Shown here piece by piece: positions 33,131 through 41,681 of a stretch of DNA of 64,000 nt (positions within the stretch are counted from its first letter, which is position 1; every line of letters begins with the position of its first letter). The notes beneath the pieces were generated by a model. The model was not told where the DNA came from. It worked only from the letters and a program-made list of their open reading frames with translations, and ran no database searches. Source of the stretch: Micromonospora echinaurantiaca. GTDB taxonomy: Bacteria > Actinomycetota > Actinomycetes > Mycobacteriales > Micromonosporaceae. Position numbers and translations under genes: made by a program. The stretch is taken from NCBI RefSeq assembly GCF_900090235.1, contig NZ_LT607750.1:4393001-4457000 (forward strand), given 5' to 3'.

Positions 33131-33721
33131 CTAGCTTCCCCGGTTCGGATCGGTGAGCGCATTCCACTCCTCGGCGTTGGAGATCGTCTGCCAGTAAGGC
33201 AGATAGAAGGCCCGCCGTGCTGGCTCGGCCACCGTGAACGGCTTGAACTCGGGGTCCGCGATCAGCCGGTAGATGAACTCCGTGGTCGACATGTCGAACC
33301 GATGCCACGGATCGCCGCCGTACTTCTGGGCGACGACAGGCCACCGGTCGGGTTCCACCGAACGATCCGCGAGCCAGTAGTACTGCCCCTCGACCTGGTC
33401 GTCACCCCACTGGATCAGCCCCGATCCCTTGCCCGGTCCGTAGATCCCGTACGGCGCGTACACACTCGCGAAGGACTCGCTCCGGCAGAGGGTCCACGCC
33501 GCGAGCAGGTCCCGCGACATGTGTTCATCGGTTGGCCTCAGCAGATCCAGGTAGGCGTAGAACGATCCTGGCACGAACCGCCGGCACAGTTCCTTGAAGT
33601 CCGCCGGCAGGGCGACTCCCAGCTCGCCTTCCGCCTGCTCCCAGCCGGCGCTGTCGGCAGGCTCGTGGCGCCACCCGGTCACGTCGATGATCCGGTCGAT
33701 CCACGTCAGCTGATCATTCAC
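33131..33721 (-). CDS. SMI1/KNR4-family protein
   Basis: This protein of about 196 aa matches the SMI1/KNR4 (SUKH) fold: an N-terminal helix LTWIDRIIDVTGW, then the signature AEGELGVALPADFKELCRRFVPGSF, followed by LLAAWTLCRSESFASVYAPYGIY. Members serve as immunity proteins to contact-dependent toxins or as scaffold proteins. No toxin gene is adjacent, so the immunity role is unproven. I prefer the GTG at 33719-33721 as start; a TTG three codons upstream is also possible. No clear RBS is seen. Confidence 0.83.
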   Translation of the reverse strand: MNDQLTWIDRIIDVTGWRHEPADSAGWEQAEGELGVALPADFKELCRRFVPGSFYAYLDLLRPTDEHMSRDLLAAWTLCRSESFASVYAPYGIYGPGKGSGLIQWGDDQVEGQYYWLADRSVEPDRWPVVAQKYGGDPWHRFDMSTTEFIYRLIADPEFKPFTVAEPARRAFYLPYWQTISNAEEWNALTDPNRGS

Positions 33722-33891
33722 GGCCGGCAAAGTAACAGCACGGGCCGACGTCTTCTCGCCCGATCGTCACCCGCCGGCTGATGCGTGCTGCCGTAGCTGC
33801 CGTACGACAGCGGAGGGCCACCTGCGGAACCGCGGATGTGGCCGGTGACCCGCGTGGGCGATTCAGCCGGTACTGGCCCGCGGGCAGCAGG

Positions 33892-34617
33892 TCACGGGTG
33901 GGGATGGCTGGTGATGCCGTCCAGGATGGTGATCAGGTTGTGGTGGAAGGTTTCCTCGGCGTCGAGGTGGGCGCCGTCGATGACGAGTCGCGCGACGGTG
34001 GGATAGCGGCCCGTTTCGAGCATGCGGGTCAGGTAGGGCCCGAGGGCGGCCTGCCATGCGGACACGTCGGTGCCGGTTGAACGGGCGGTACGGCGCTCGG
34101 TGATCTCCGTGCGGAGCGCTCCGACGATGAACGCGTTGAGGGCGCCCACAGCCCGCTGGAGATCGGCGACATCGCGCACGCCAGGGGCCTGGCTGAGCGC
34201 TGCCGCGATCGATTCGCCCACGGCGAGCGCGTGAGGCCCTAGGTGTGGCCTTGCGCCGAGCAGGTCGGCGATCCATTCATGAGCAAGAGCAGCGTCGCGG
34301 GTCCGGTGAACGATGGCCAGTACCGTGGCGCGCCACTCGGGGTGTTGACCGGCCTCGGCGATCTGGGCGTACACGGCGTCGACCATCAGATCGAGCAGTT
34401 CCGATCTGTTGATCACGTAATCGTAGAGCCGCATCGGACCGACGCCGAGCTCTTTGGCGATCTTGCGTACCGACAGCCCATCGAGGCCGTGGGCGTCGGC
34501 GACCCGGATCGCCGTGGCGGCGATTTTCGCGCGGCTCAGCGGCACCGGAGCCGCCCGTGGCTGAGGCTCGGGCCGTTCCCAGACGGGCAGCGGTGCGCTA
34601 CCGTACGGCGTATCCAT
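33892..34617 (-). CDS. TetR-family repressor (TetR class, TetR_C domain)
   Basis: This 241-aa regulator has the HTH at residues 28-75 (IAATAIRVADAHGLDGLSVR, then KIAKELGVGPMRLYDYV) and a C-terminal domain like TetR_C (LVDAVYAQIAEAGQHPEWRATVL..., HLGPHALAVGESIAAALSQA). It is divergent from a FAD monooxygenase with only 30 bp between start codons. A long palindrome covers its start codon, so binding would block both genes, as in tetR/tetX-like arrangements. The ligand is probably a drug-like or aromatic substrate of the monooxygenase (inference). Confidence 0.92.
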   Translation of the reverse strand: MDTPYGSAPLPVWERPEPQPRAAPVPLSRAKIAATAIRVADAHGLDGLSVRKIAKELGVGPMRLYDYVINRSELLDLMVDAVYAQIAEAGQHPEWRATVLAIVHRTRDAALAHEWIADLLGARPHLGPHALAVGESIAAALSQAPGVRDVADLQRAVGALNAFIVGALRTEITERRTARSTGTDVSAWQAALGPYLTRMLETGRYPTVARLVIDGAHLDAEETFHHNLITILDGITSHPHP

Positions 34618-34635
34618 AAGATACAGCGTACGGTA
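34599..34635. promoter_or_regulatory. Long palindromic operator between TetR and the FAD monooxygenase
   Basis: Outer half-sites TACCGTAC and GTACGGTA and inner half-sites GTATC and GATAC are symmetric around CATAA. All paired bases match except within the GGC/AGC spacers. The site spans the TetR start codon and ends about 13 bp before the monooxygenase start, which fits simultaneous repression. Confidence 0.7.
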
Positions 34636-34647
34636 AGGAAGATGATG

Positions 34648-35772
34648 ATGCGAATCGCGATCGCCGGCGGCGGCCTCGGCGGCCTGACGCTGGCCCGAAT
34701 CCTGCACCGGCACGGCATTGACGCGGTGGTGTACGAACGCGAGGCAAGCCGATCCGCGCGATCACAGGGCGGATCGCTCGACCTGCACCCGGAGTCCGGG
34801 CAACGGGCCCTGGCCGACGCGGGCCTCGCCGGCCGATTCCGGTCCGAGGCACGGCCGGAGGGCGAGGAACATCGCATCCTCGACCCGGCCGGACGCACCC
34901 TCGTGCACCACAAGCCACAACCCGGCTCGTTCTCCGGACGCCCCGAGATCGACCGCGGCGCACTGCGTGATCTCCTGCTCGATTCGCTCCCCGGCGACGC
35001 GGTCGCGTGGCAGCACCGACTCGTCGCGGCGACGCCACGACCCGACGGCGGCTTCGGGCTCGTGTTCGGCGGCGGCCACAGCGCCGACTGCGACGTCCTC
35101 ATCGGCGCGGACGGCGCACGTTCGGTCGTCCGGTCGCTGCTCACCGACGCGACACTGTCCCCCGTGGCCACCCTGGCCGAGCTCGGCATCAGCGACGTCG
35201 ACCGGCGCCACCCGGATCTCGCCGAGCTGGTCGGCCCCGGAAACCTCTGGTGCATCGGCGCGAACCGGGTCCTGGCAGCGCAGCGCCTCGGCGACGGAAG
35301 CGTCCGAGTCGGCATCTCCCTACCCGCGGACGACCGCCACCTGGACGCCTACCGCAGCAAGCGCGCTCTGCTGGACCTGTTCGACGGCTGGGACCCCGGC
35401 CTCACCGCACTCATCGAAGCCGGCGACAGCCCGCCGACCGCACGCCGGATCGAGGCGATGCCCACCGGTACACGCTGGACCCACCAGCCGGGCATCACCC
35501 TCATCGGCGACGCCGCGCACCTCATGCCGCCGGTCGGCGAGGGCGCCAACCAGGCCATGCTGGACGCCGCCGAACTCGCCGCCGAACTCGCCGCCGACCC
35601 CGCCGACCCCGACGCGGCGATCCAGGCGTACGAGGAGGCCATGTTCGCCAGGATCCACCCGATCGCCGAGATGTCCGCACGAGTCCAAGCGATGATGCTG
35701 TCCCCCACCGCGGCCGACGACATCGTCCGCTTCTTCACGCCGCAGCCCACCGAGCCGGCACCCGCACATTGA
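34648..35772 (+). CDS. FAD-dependent monooxygenase (TetX/PHBH-like)
   Basis: This 374-aa flavoprotein has the Rossmann motif IAIAGGGLGGLTLARILHR (residues 3-21), the internal FAD motif DVLIGADGARSVVR and the C-terminal GITLIGDAAHLMPPVGEGAN. These are diagnostic for class A aromatic hydroxylases that use NAD(P)H and oxygen. Substrate-side features (SQGGSLDLHPESGQRAL, GRPEIDRGALRDLL) resemble the TetX/rifampicin-monooxygenase-like branch. Three ATG codons lie in tandem; the third (34648) has AAGGAAG at the best distance. A divergent TetR and shared palindrome suggest substrate-induced expression. A resistance role is possible but not shown. Confidence 0.92.
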   Translation: MRIAIAGGGLGGLTLARILHRHGIDAVVYEREASRSARSQGGSLDLHPESGQRALADAGLAGRFRSEARPEGEEHRILDPAGRTLVHHKPQPGSFSGRPEIDRGALRDLLLDSLPGDAVAWQHRLVAATPRPDGGFGLVFGGGHSADCDVLIGADGARSVVRSLLTDATLSPVATLAELGISDVDRRHPDLAELVGPGNLWCIGANRVLAAQRLGDGSVRVGISLPADDRHLDAYRSKRALLDLFDGWDPGLTALIEAGDSPPTARRIEAMPTGTRWTHQPGITLIGDAAHLMPPVGEGANQAMLDAAELAAELAADPADPDAAIQAYEEAMFARIHPIAEMSARVQAMMLSPTAADDIVRFFTPQPTEPAPAH

Positions 35773-35781
35773 CACCTGCGT

Positions 35782-35985
35782 TCAGTCGATGACCGCGGTG
35801 GCTTCGACCTCGACCAAGAGATCGGGCTCGCCCAGCGCGGCAACACCCAGCAGCGTGATCGGCTTGACCGGGTCGACTCCCAGCTTCGCGGCCGCCCGAG
35901 CGACCCCTTCGCCCAGCAGGGGCATCTTGTCGGGGGTCCAGTCGACGACGTAGATGGTCAGTTTTGCCACGTCGCTGGCTTGTTA
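35782..35985 (-). pseudogene. RidA/YjgF-family C-terminal remnant
   Basis: About 66 codons encode the C-terminal half of a Rid-family protein: VAKLTIYVVDWTPDKMPLLG followed by DPVKPITLLGVAALGEPDLL and VEVEATAV. The homology continues a few codons upstream of the GTG at 35968-35970 (QASD) and then meets a TAA. The N-terminal half with the active-site strand is absent, so the normal protein of about 130 aa is not made. Truncation is recent enough that the remaining codons are intact. It is convergent with the monooxygenase, 9 bp away. Confidence 0.7.
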
Positions 35986-36092
35986 CGCCACGGCTGGCGC
36001 GGACGGTTCAATCGAGCGGAGCACTGCGACGCGGGCGGAGTTCGGGCTGGTCGCCTCCCCGCCGGCGGCCTGGCGAGCCTTGCGACGGGGCC

Positions 36093-36503
36093 TTAGCCCG
36101 ACTGTGCGCCGTGCTCGTTGATCGCCGCTACCAGTTCACCGAACATGACCTCATAAGCCTCACTGAGGCGTTCCACCAGTTCGTGCGGCAGAAGGTCGGT
36201 TGTCCAGACCAAGGTCGCCGCACCATCGCCGTCCGTCAGCACCCGCATCTCAGCCTGGTGGTGCTCTGCCCCGGGGAAGCTGGGTATCGTGTAGACGGCC
36301 CGCATCAATGCGGGGTCGACGGTCACGTTGCGCTCCCAGATCTCAGTGCCGTCGGCCAGCGTGACCACGCGGTAGTCGTCCTCTTGGCGCTCGCTCTTGC
36401 AGGCTGAGAAGGCATGCACCTCCGAGCGTGTGTAGCGATCCAGGAAATCCCACGCAACGTCCGCCGTTACCGTCAGCTTCGCCTCGCGATAGATGGTTCC
36501 CAT
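36093..36503 (-). CDS. SRPBCC-family (polyketide cyclase-like) protein
   Basis: This 136-aa protein has the START/Bet v1-like pattern: MGTIYREAKLTVTADVAWDF (first strand and helix), then VVTLADGTEIWERNVTVDPA, AEMRVLTDGDGAATLVWTTD, and a long C-terminal helix VERLSEAYEVMFGELVAAIN. SRPBCC proteins bind hydrophobic ligands or act as cyclases; no specific pathway is visible nearby. The ATG at 36501-36503 follows GGGGCGG. The open frame extends far upstream without homology, so I rejected the longer start. Confidence 0.85.
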   Translation of the reverse strand: MGTIYREAKLTVTADVAWDFLDRYTRSEVHAFSACKSERQEDDYRVVTLADGTEIWERNVTVDPALMRAVYTIPSFPGAEHHQAEMRVLTDGDGAATLVWTTDLLPHELVERLSEAYEVMFGELVAAINEHGAQSG

Positions 36504-36658
36504 CCGCCCCACTTGGTTACTCGGTCCAACTCCCGGCCTCGCCGCCAACCCTTGCACATCCGACGCTTGACGAGCAACGACGCGGATCAGTACGGCAGCC
36601 GGGTTCATCGTGTGGATGCCGATTGACAAATAGTGCGGTACGTCGATGCGCGAACGCG

Positions 36659-36693
36659 GAGCAGCCGACCGGTTGGGGACCGGCCGGCTGCTC
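36659..36693 (-). terminator. 15-bp hairpin terminator (minus strand)
   Basis: Arms GAGCAGCCGACCGGT and ACCGGCCGGCTGCTC with loop TGGGG lie 55 bp beyond the minus-strand subtilase remnant. The one non-paired position becomes a G-U wobble in minus-strand RNA only, so this hairpin serves that strand. Confidence 0.65.
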
Positions 36694-36747
36694 GCTTCAT
36701 TCCAGTGGGTCGGCGCGCGTTCCACGGATCCACGCGCGTGTGCTTGG

Positions 36748-39002
36748 TCAGCGCAGGCCGTACGCCTCGTGCACGGTCTGGGTGACGGTGTTGCCGGCCG
36801 CGTCGGTGGCCTGCACCCGCAGGCTGACCGCCTTGGCCTTGGCGGGCGGTGGCGGCAGGGTGGCGGTGGCCGTACCCCCGTCGGGGGTTCCGGTCGACGC
36901 CGCCTGCCAGGTCTTTTCGCCGTCGTAGCTGACCCACGCCGTGATCGAGGTGATCGCCGGTGCGGTTCGAGCCGACACCTCGTGGTACGCGTGCAGCTGG
37001 ATTCGGTGCACGCCGCGGCGGACGGTGTTGTCGAGACCCAGGTTGAGCCGGTAGCGCAGGTAGACCAGCGGCTGCACCGCACACGCCTCGGTGGAGATCC
37101 CGATCGCTGTGCCGGCACAGTCCAGATGGTTCTTGTTCTCCTCGCTCACCCGGGCCGAGGTGAAGCCCCACTCGGTGCTGACCCGCCGGTCGTGGAACCG
37201 GTCCCGGAGGCTCTCCGCGATCGGGTTCAGCTCGTGGGTGAGCCGGTAGCGGGCCTGCTCGGCCGGGAGGGTGTACGCGGTGATGTAGCCGAGGAGCGGA
37301 GTGGGTTCGATCTCCTGGTCGCCCCGGTAGAGGTGCATCCGGCCCACCGGTATGGGTTCGAGGTAGAACGACTCGATGTGCGGGTCGGTGAAGGTGGCCG
37401 GGAGGAGCGGGCTGAAGACGTCGCCCTGCCGGCACGCCCCGCACAGCGCCAGGTGGGACCGGTCCGGGGTCGTCTCGGGCGCACCGGGAACGACCGGTCC
37501 GCCCCACCACTCCTCGTGGCTGGTGGCGCCCGCCCGCAGCGTGTAGTACGAGTTGGCGGGCGGCATGTCGGGTTCCACCCCGGTGCTGTTCGCGCCCGCG
37601 TGGTCGTGAACCCGGAACACGATGTTCTCGGCGTACTGGCCCGGGTTACCGACCGGCCCGACATACCGTTCACGGTCCCGCGGCCCCTGGTCGAAGAAGA
37701 GCTGTTGGGTGGGCGGTAGCTCGCCGGGTAGGAGCTGGCTCCAGCTGTCCACGACGCTGATCGGCTCCTCGGCGTGGAAGTCACGGTCGATCCGCTGGAG
37801 CTGTCGCGCCGTCGCGGTGTAGTGCTGATCGGCCGACACCCGGTCGTGCTGGTAGAACTTCAGGTGGTAGGAGTACGCGCTCTCCGGTTGGCCGGTGATC
37901 CGGATCGAGAGGGAGGCGTCGGTCCGGCGCAGCTCGCGCAGCGCCCTCCCCTCGGCGGGCGGCAGGGTCAGCGCCGGGATGCTCGACCGGTGCGGGAAGA
38001 TCGTATTGACGACGCCCGTAGGGCAGTGTGCCTGGGGGAAGCCCACCAGTCCGGCGGCACCCGCCTGCGCCATCGCATCGACGTACGCGTCCGGCACCGT
38101 GCAGGTCCAGCTGTCACCGGACCTGCTCCAGCCGTCGTCCAGCTCGATCATCACCAGCTTGCCCCTGACGATGCGCAGGTCGTCGGGGAGCTGGCCGGCC
38201 ACGTCTTCCTGGGCCTTCAGCACGCCGAGGTCGACCAGTTTCAGGTTCTGGACGCCGCTGAACTTCGTCCACCAGGGAACCCACTGGTTGTACAAGGGGT
38301 GCAAGGGCATCGACGGCGCCGACATCGTGATCAGCGGGGCGGTGGCGTCACGTTGGTGCTGGAAGAGCAGGGAGCCCTTCCGGATCTGCTTGGCCGGGGT
38401 CGCCCAGAGGGGCGTGCCGTAGTTGGGCATGAGCGACATGGCCGCCACCGATTCGGCGTTGCCGTATCGAGTGAGGCCGATCTCCTGTTGGATCGCCTCG
38501 CTCGGCTTCGGTGTGGCGACGGTGATCCGCCGCGCCTTCGACGCGTCGAGCACCACGGTGGTCGGCCCGATCACCTCGACGTCGTCGGCGACGACCAGCG
38601 CGAACTGTTGCCGGTCGGTGGCGGGGTCGACCCAGCCGATGTAGGACTGGAAGCCGTACCGGCCGGCCCGGAGCCGTACCGTCGTGGGGGCCGAGGCGGT
38701 CATGGACAGGGACTCCACCCGGCCGTCGTCGATGTTCATGTACCACGGAGTCGAGACATGCGAGCAGTGGTACCAGCCGGTCTCGCCGCAGAGCTTGCCA
38801 TCGTGACCCCGGAACTCGACGCGGACCGGGAAGGACGGTGGTGCGATCTCGAGTCCGACGGGCACCCGCAGGACGATCTGTCCGGTGGCGTCGGTGGCGA
38901 CCACGGCGCCGCTGTACTGGGCCAGGGGCAGGGCCGGCGCGTCGATCGAGACGGTGACCGTGGCGGTCCCGCCGGCCGGGACGGTGACGGTCGGGGGGCG
39001 CT
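36748..39002 (-). pseudogene. C-terminal remnant of a large secreted subtilase (catalytic domain lost)
   Basis: About 750 codons encode the back end of a large exported protease-like protein. It starts abruptly in a beta-sandwich (PPTVTVPAGGTATVTVSIDA), continues with a protease-associated (PA)-like domain (GKLVMIELDDGW..., AGAAGLVGFPQAHCPTGVVN) and ends in an FN3/Ig-like module (ITSITAWVSYDGEKTWQAA). This order is typical of the C-terminal half of actinobacterial S8 proteases of 1000-1300 aa. No Asp/His/Ser catalytic segment, signal peptide or RBS is found upstream. The frame continues to 39159, but residues before the sandwich look like out-of-frame noise. The break is near 39000. Confidence 0.65.
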
Positions 39003-39183
39003 CATGATCGCGGAGGGGTCGGCCCGTCCGCAAGGGAACGTCCCGCCGCCCGGCCATGGGCCGATGGCGCCCGACATGCGCTAGGTGATGACGCGCGGCG
39101 CTGCCGCATCCGGCTGGGCGCCGGGGCCAGAACACCAGGTCGAGCAGGGCGGTGAGCACGCACCGCTCGGCCAGGCGCTGGTG

Positions 39184-39879
39184 TCAGCTCGGCAGGAGCT
39201 CGACGACATCCCCCAACCCGACACGACCAGGGCGCTCGACCGTTGCCCATACGCCGAGCGTCATGTCGTTGTGCTCCGCGACCGTCCTCAAGAGCTGTCC
39301 GTGCTCGGGAAGGTCCTCCTGGGCAAGGTCGATCATGACGCACCGGGTCAGCCGCTGGCGTGGCCGCAACACGACCTCCGGCCCGATACGGATGGCTCGG
39401 CCGAGCCATCCGTCTTCGACGAAGTCGCCGCCGGGTACGTCGACGAGAAGATTCGCCCGGAACCGCGCCGGGTCGACCGGCTCCCCGAGAAGATCATGCA
39501 GTCGTCGCAGCGCTGCTGTGCTGATCAGGCTCACCGGCCCCTCGTCATGGTGCCTGACCTCCGCCTCGCGCTCGATGGTGACGCGACGAGCGAGCACCTC
39601 GCTGACCACCTCGTGTGCGGCCGGCTCATCGGCACCGAAGCGGCGCCCGTCGGGCAACTCGACGACCGGCACCGGGTCACCACGGTGCCCGCGGAGCATG
39701 AACAGACCCGGCATCCGGCGAAAGCGACGGGTGTTCTTCCCGCTGCCCAGCTTCCCGTCCGCGTCCCGCACCGCCCACAACCGGTCACCGACCAATCCGC
39801 GCTGCTCGACCTCCACGGTCGTCAACTGCTCACCGAGCAGCGATTTGATCGGATACCTGCGGATCTCGGTCACCTGCAT
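39184..39879 (-). CDS. MOSC-domain protein
   Basis: This 231-aa protein has an MOSC_N-like start (MQVTEIRRYPIKSLLGEQLT, GLVGDRLWAVRD) and the MOSC core (FRANLLVDVPGGDFVEDGWLGRAIRIG, then RLTRCVMIDLAQ). The cysteine in LTRCVM is the conserved one that handles sulfur or molybdenum cofactor in the family. Such proteins reduce N-hydroxylated compounds or carry activated sulfur; which applies here cannot be told. Length is near normal for single-chain actinobacterial forms. The start ATG at 39877 is followed by a canonical N-terminus. Confidence 0.9.
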   Translation of the reverse strand: MQVTEIRRYPIKSLLGEQLTTVEVEQRGLVGDRLWAVRDADGKLGSGKNTRRFRRMPGLFMLRGHRGDPVPVVELPDGRRFGADEPAAHEVVSEVLARRVTIEREAEVRHHDEGPVSLISTAALRRLHDLLGEPVDPARFRANLLVDVPGGDFVEDGWLGRAIRIGPEVVLRPRQRLTRCVMIDLAQEDLPEHGQLLRTVAEHNDMTLGVWATVERPGRVGLGDVVELLPS

Positions 39880-40006
39880 CCGCCTTACCCTAGATCACCG
39901 AGTACGCAATGATCATCTAGCCGGGCTGGTGCAGCCAAGCATCCAGGTGGCTGGCGGGGGCCGGCGCTGTCGTGGCGGTCGTCGCTCCTGATGGCCCCGG
40001 TCGGCA

Positions 40007-40411
40007 TCAGGGTTGGGGCCGCCGGGAGTCGAGCACAGCTACCCTGCGTGGCCCGGCTGTACGTCGGTAGCTGGCGTCGAGTAGCTCGTCGATCTCATCC
40101 CAGTCGGTGTCGCCGGTCAGGTCCACCCCGATCCACCCGTAGGCACCCAGGTAGGCCGGCACGTAGCAGCGGTCCTCCCCCACCAGCGCCGCACGCTCGT
40201 CGGGATCAACCAGCACGAGCACCGACTGTTCATGCTGCCGATAGACGCCGTCGACCTTCACCGATCCCCCGTAGTAGGCGAAGACCTTGGTGGTGAAGAA
40301 GGCGGGGTGTCCGTGGGAAATCTTCTCGGCGGCGCCCGGGAAGGCCAGGGCGAGCGCCCGCAGCCGGTTCAGGAGCGGGTCCGCCTCGTCAAACATGATG
40401 GGATGCGGCAT
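40007..40411 (-). CDS. MmcQ/YjbR-family protein
   Basis: This 134-aa protein matches the MmcQ/YjbR double-wing fold: LRALALAFPGAAEKISHGHPAFFTTKVFAYYGGS, then LVLVDPDERAALVGEDRCYVPAYLGAYGWIGVDL and the C-terminal WDEIDELLDASYRRTAG. The family is thought to bind DNA or a small ligand, with no established enzymatic role. The ATG at 40409-40411 (MPHPIMFDEAD) gives the usual N-terminus; a GTG six codons upstream is also open. It stands alone between the MOSC gene and the sulfotransferase on the same strand. Confidence 0.86.
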   Translation of the reverse strand: MPHPIMFDEADPLLNRLRALALAFPGAAEKISHGHPAFFTTKVFAYYGGSVKVDGVYRQHEQSVLVLVDPDERAALVGEDRCYVPAYLGAYGWIGVDLTGDTDWDEIDELLDASYRRTAGPRRVAVLDSRRPQP

Positions 40412-40567
40412 ATCAGAAGGTAAGCACACGGTGCCGGCTGTCGCGCCCCGCCGCTACCCCGCGGAAAGTCAGAAACGAGTGGTCTGCGATGCGGTTCGGC
40501 TGAAGCAGCGTCTACCGGGCGTTCGAGGGCCGCGGTGCGGTGTCGTCATGGTGGCGAGCCAGAGCCG

Positions 40568-41524
40568 TCACTCATATCCCATGGCCGGGATGACCTTGCC
40601 GAGCGCTTCTCTGATGAACTCGCGGGTCTCGTCGTCGAACTGGTTGTTGCGGCGCGTCAGCTTGTGCGACTGGAACGTTGAAGGAGTGGCGAAGTCGTCG
40701 ACGCCGAGCCGTTCGAACAGGGCGCGGCGCTGCCCGGGCCAGTCGGCTGCGAGATCTTCCGCTTTCACCTCGATGTATCGCCTACCCGTCAGGTCGACCG
40801 TGTTCTTCCAGGTGAGCCATCGGTGGTAGACCGGCTTGAGGTAGGCGAGCGCACCGTCGACGGTGGACGGTGCCCAGGACTGGGCCAGGTGGGATGCGAG
40901 CACTGAGACCGGGTGACGCTTGATGTGCACGATGGTCGCTTCGGGGACCAGTTCCCAGAGGAACTCCATGCACAGCAGGTTGAACGGTGTCTTCTCGCAC
41001 CAGGTCGGCTTGCCCGCGTCGGCGGCTGCTCCGCCGAACAGGGTGTCGATCAGACCCCGCAAGATTCCGAGCAGTTCGCCCCGGTCGCTGAAATACCTGG
41101 GAAGTACCCGCCGACGACTCAGCGGATCGAACGGCCCGGCAGGCCGGTCGACGTCCCAGAAGCCCTCCGCGGGCGCCGCCTCGTCGTAGGTGTACGCGAC
41201 CAACTGCGGCCAGAGCTGTTGCACCGCGTCCCGGTAGCGCCGCTCGCCGACCAGCTCGGGAACGGTCTTGCCGCGATCGTCGCGCCGGCCGGGCACTCGT
41301 ACGGTGAGGAAGTCGCTCAGCCGGCGCAGGGCGTCCTCACCGACGGTGGGGTCGTATCGATCGGTGAGCGCGTCGGCCAGGTCCCGCAGGCCACCCGGGT
41401 CGACGAGGAACCGGGTCTCCATGGGAATCCGGTGGATCAGCGGATGTTCGCCGATGATGTCGGCGATCCGTGACGTTCCCGAACGACCCGTACCCGCGAC
41501 GAAGACCGGTGAGGGGGAAGGCAT
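40568..41524 (-). CDS. Sulfotransferase-family protein
   Basis: This 318-aa protein has the PAPS-binding loop VFVAGTGRSGTSRIADIIGE at residues 6-25 and a 3'-phosphate-binding segment IVHIKRHPVSVLASHLAQS. Together they define the sulfotransferase family, which transfers sulfate from PAPS to hydroxyl or amino groups. The middle region (WCEKTPFNLLCMEFLWEL) matches the conserved T-P segment of actinobacterial members. The acceptor is unknown; no PAPS synthesis genes are adjacent. A TTG four codons upstream could also start translation. Confidence 0.88.
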   Translation of the reverse strand: MPSPSPVFVAGTGRSGTSRIADIIGEHPLIHRIPMETRFLVDPGGLRDLADALTDRYDPTVGEDALRRLSDFLTVRVPGRRDDRGKTVPELVGERRYRDAVQQLWPQLVAYTYDEAAPAEGFWDVDRPAGPFDPLSRRRVLPRYFSDRGELLGILRGLIDTLFGGAAADAGKPTWCEKTPFNLLCMEFLWELVPEATIVHIKRHPVSVLASHLAQSWAPSTVDGALAYLKPVYHRWLTWKNTVDLTGRRYIEVKAEDLAADWPGQRRALFERLGVDDFATPSTFQSHKLTRRNNQFDDETREFIREALGKVIPAMGYE

Positions 41525-41681
41525 GGCGGCAGCCAACTCTCAGCCCGGCGCCTGTGCAAGCCATTTATCCCCGCCACCCGCTGCTCCGAGCCGGACCCGC
41601 ACCCACCGCGCCAGTGCGTGGCGGACGGCCACCAAAACAAGCAACGAATCATGGTTGTGCCACATTGACGGGAAATAATCC

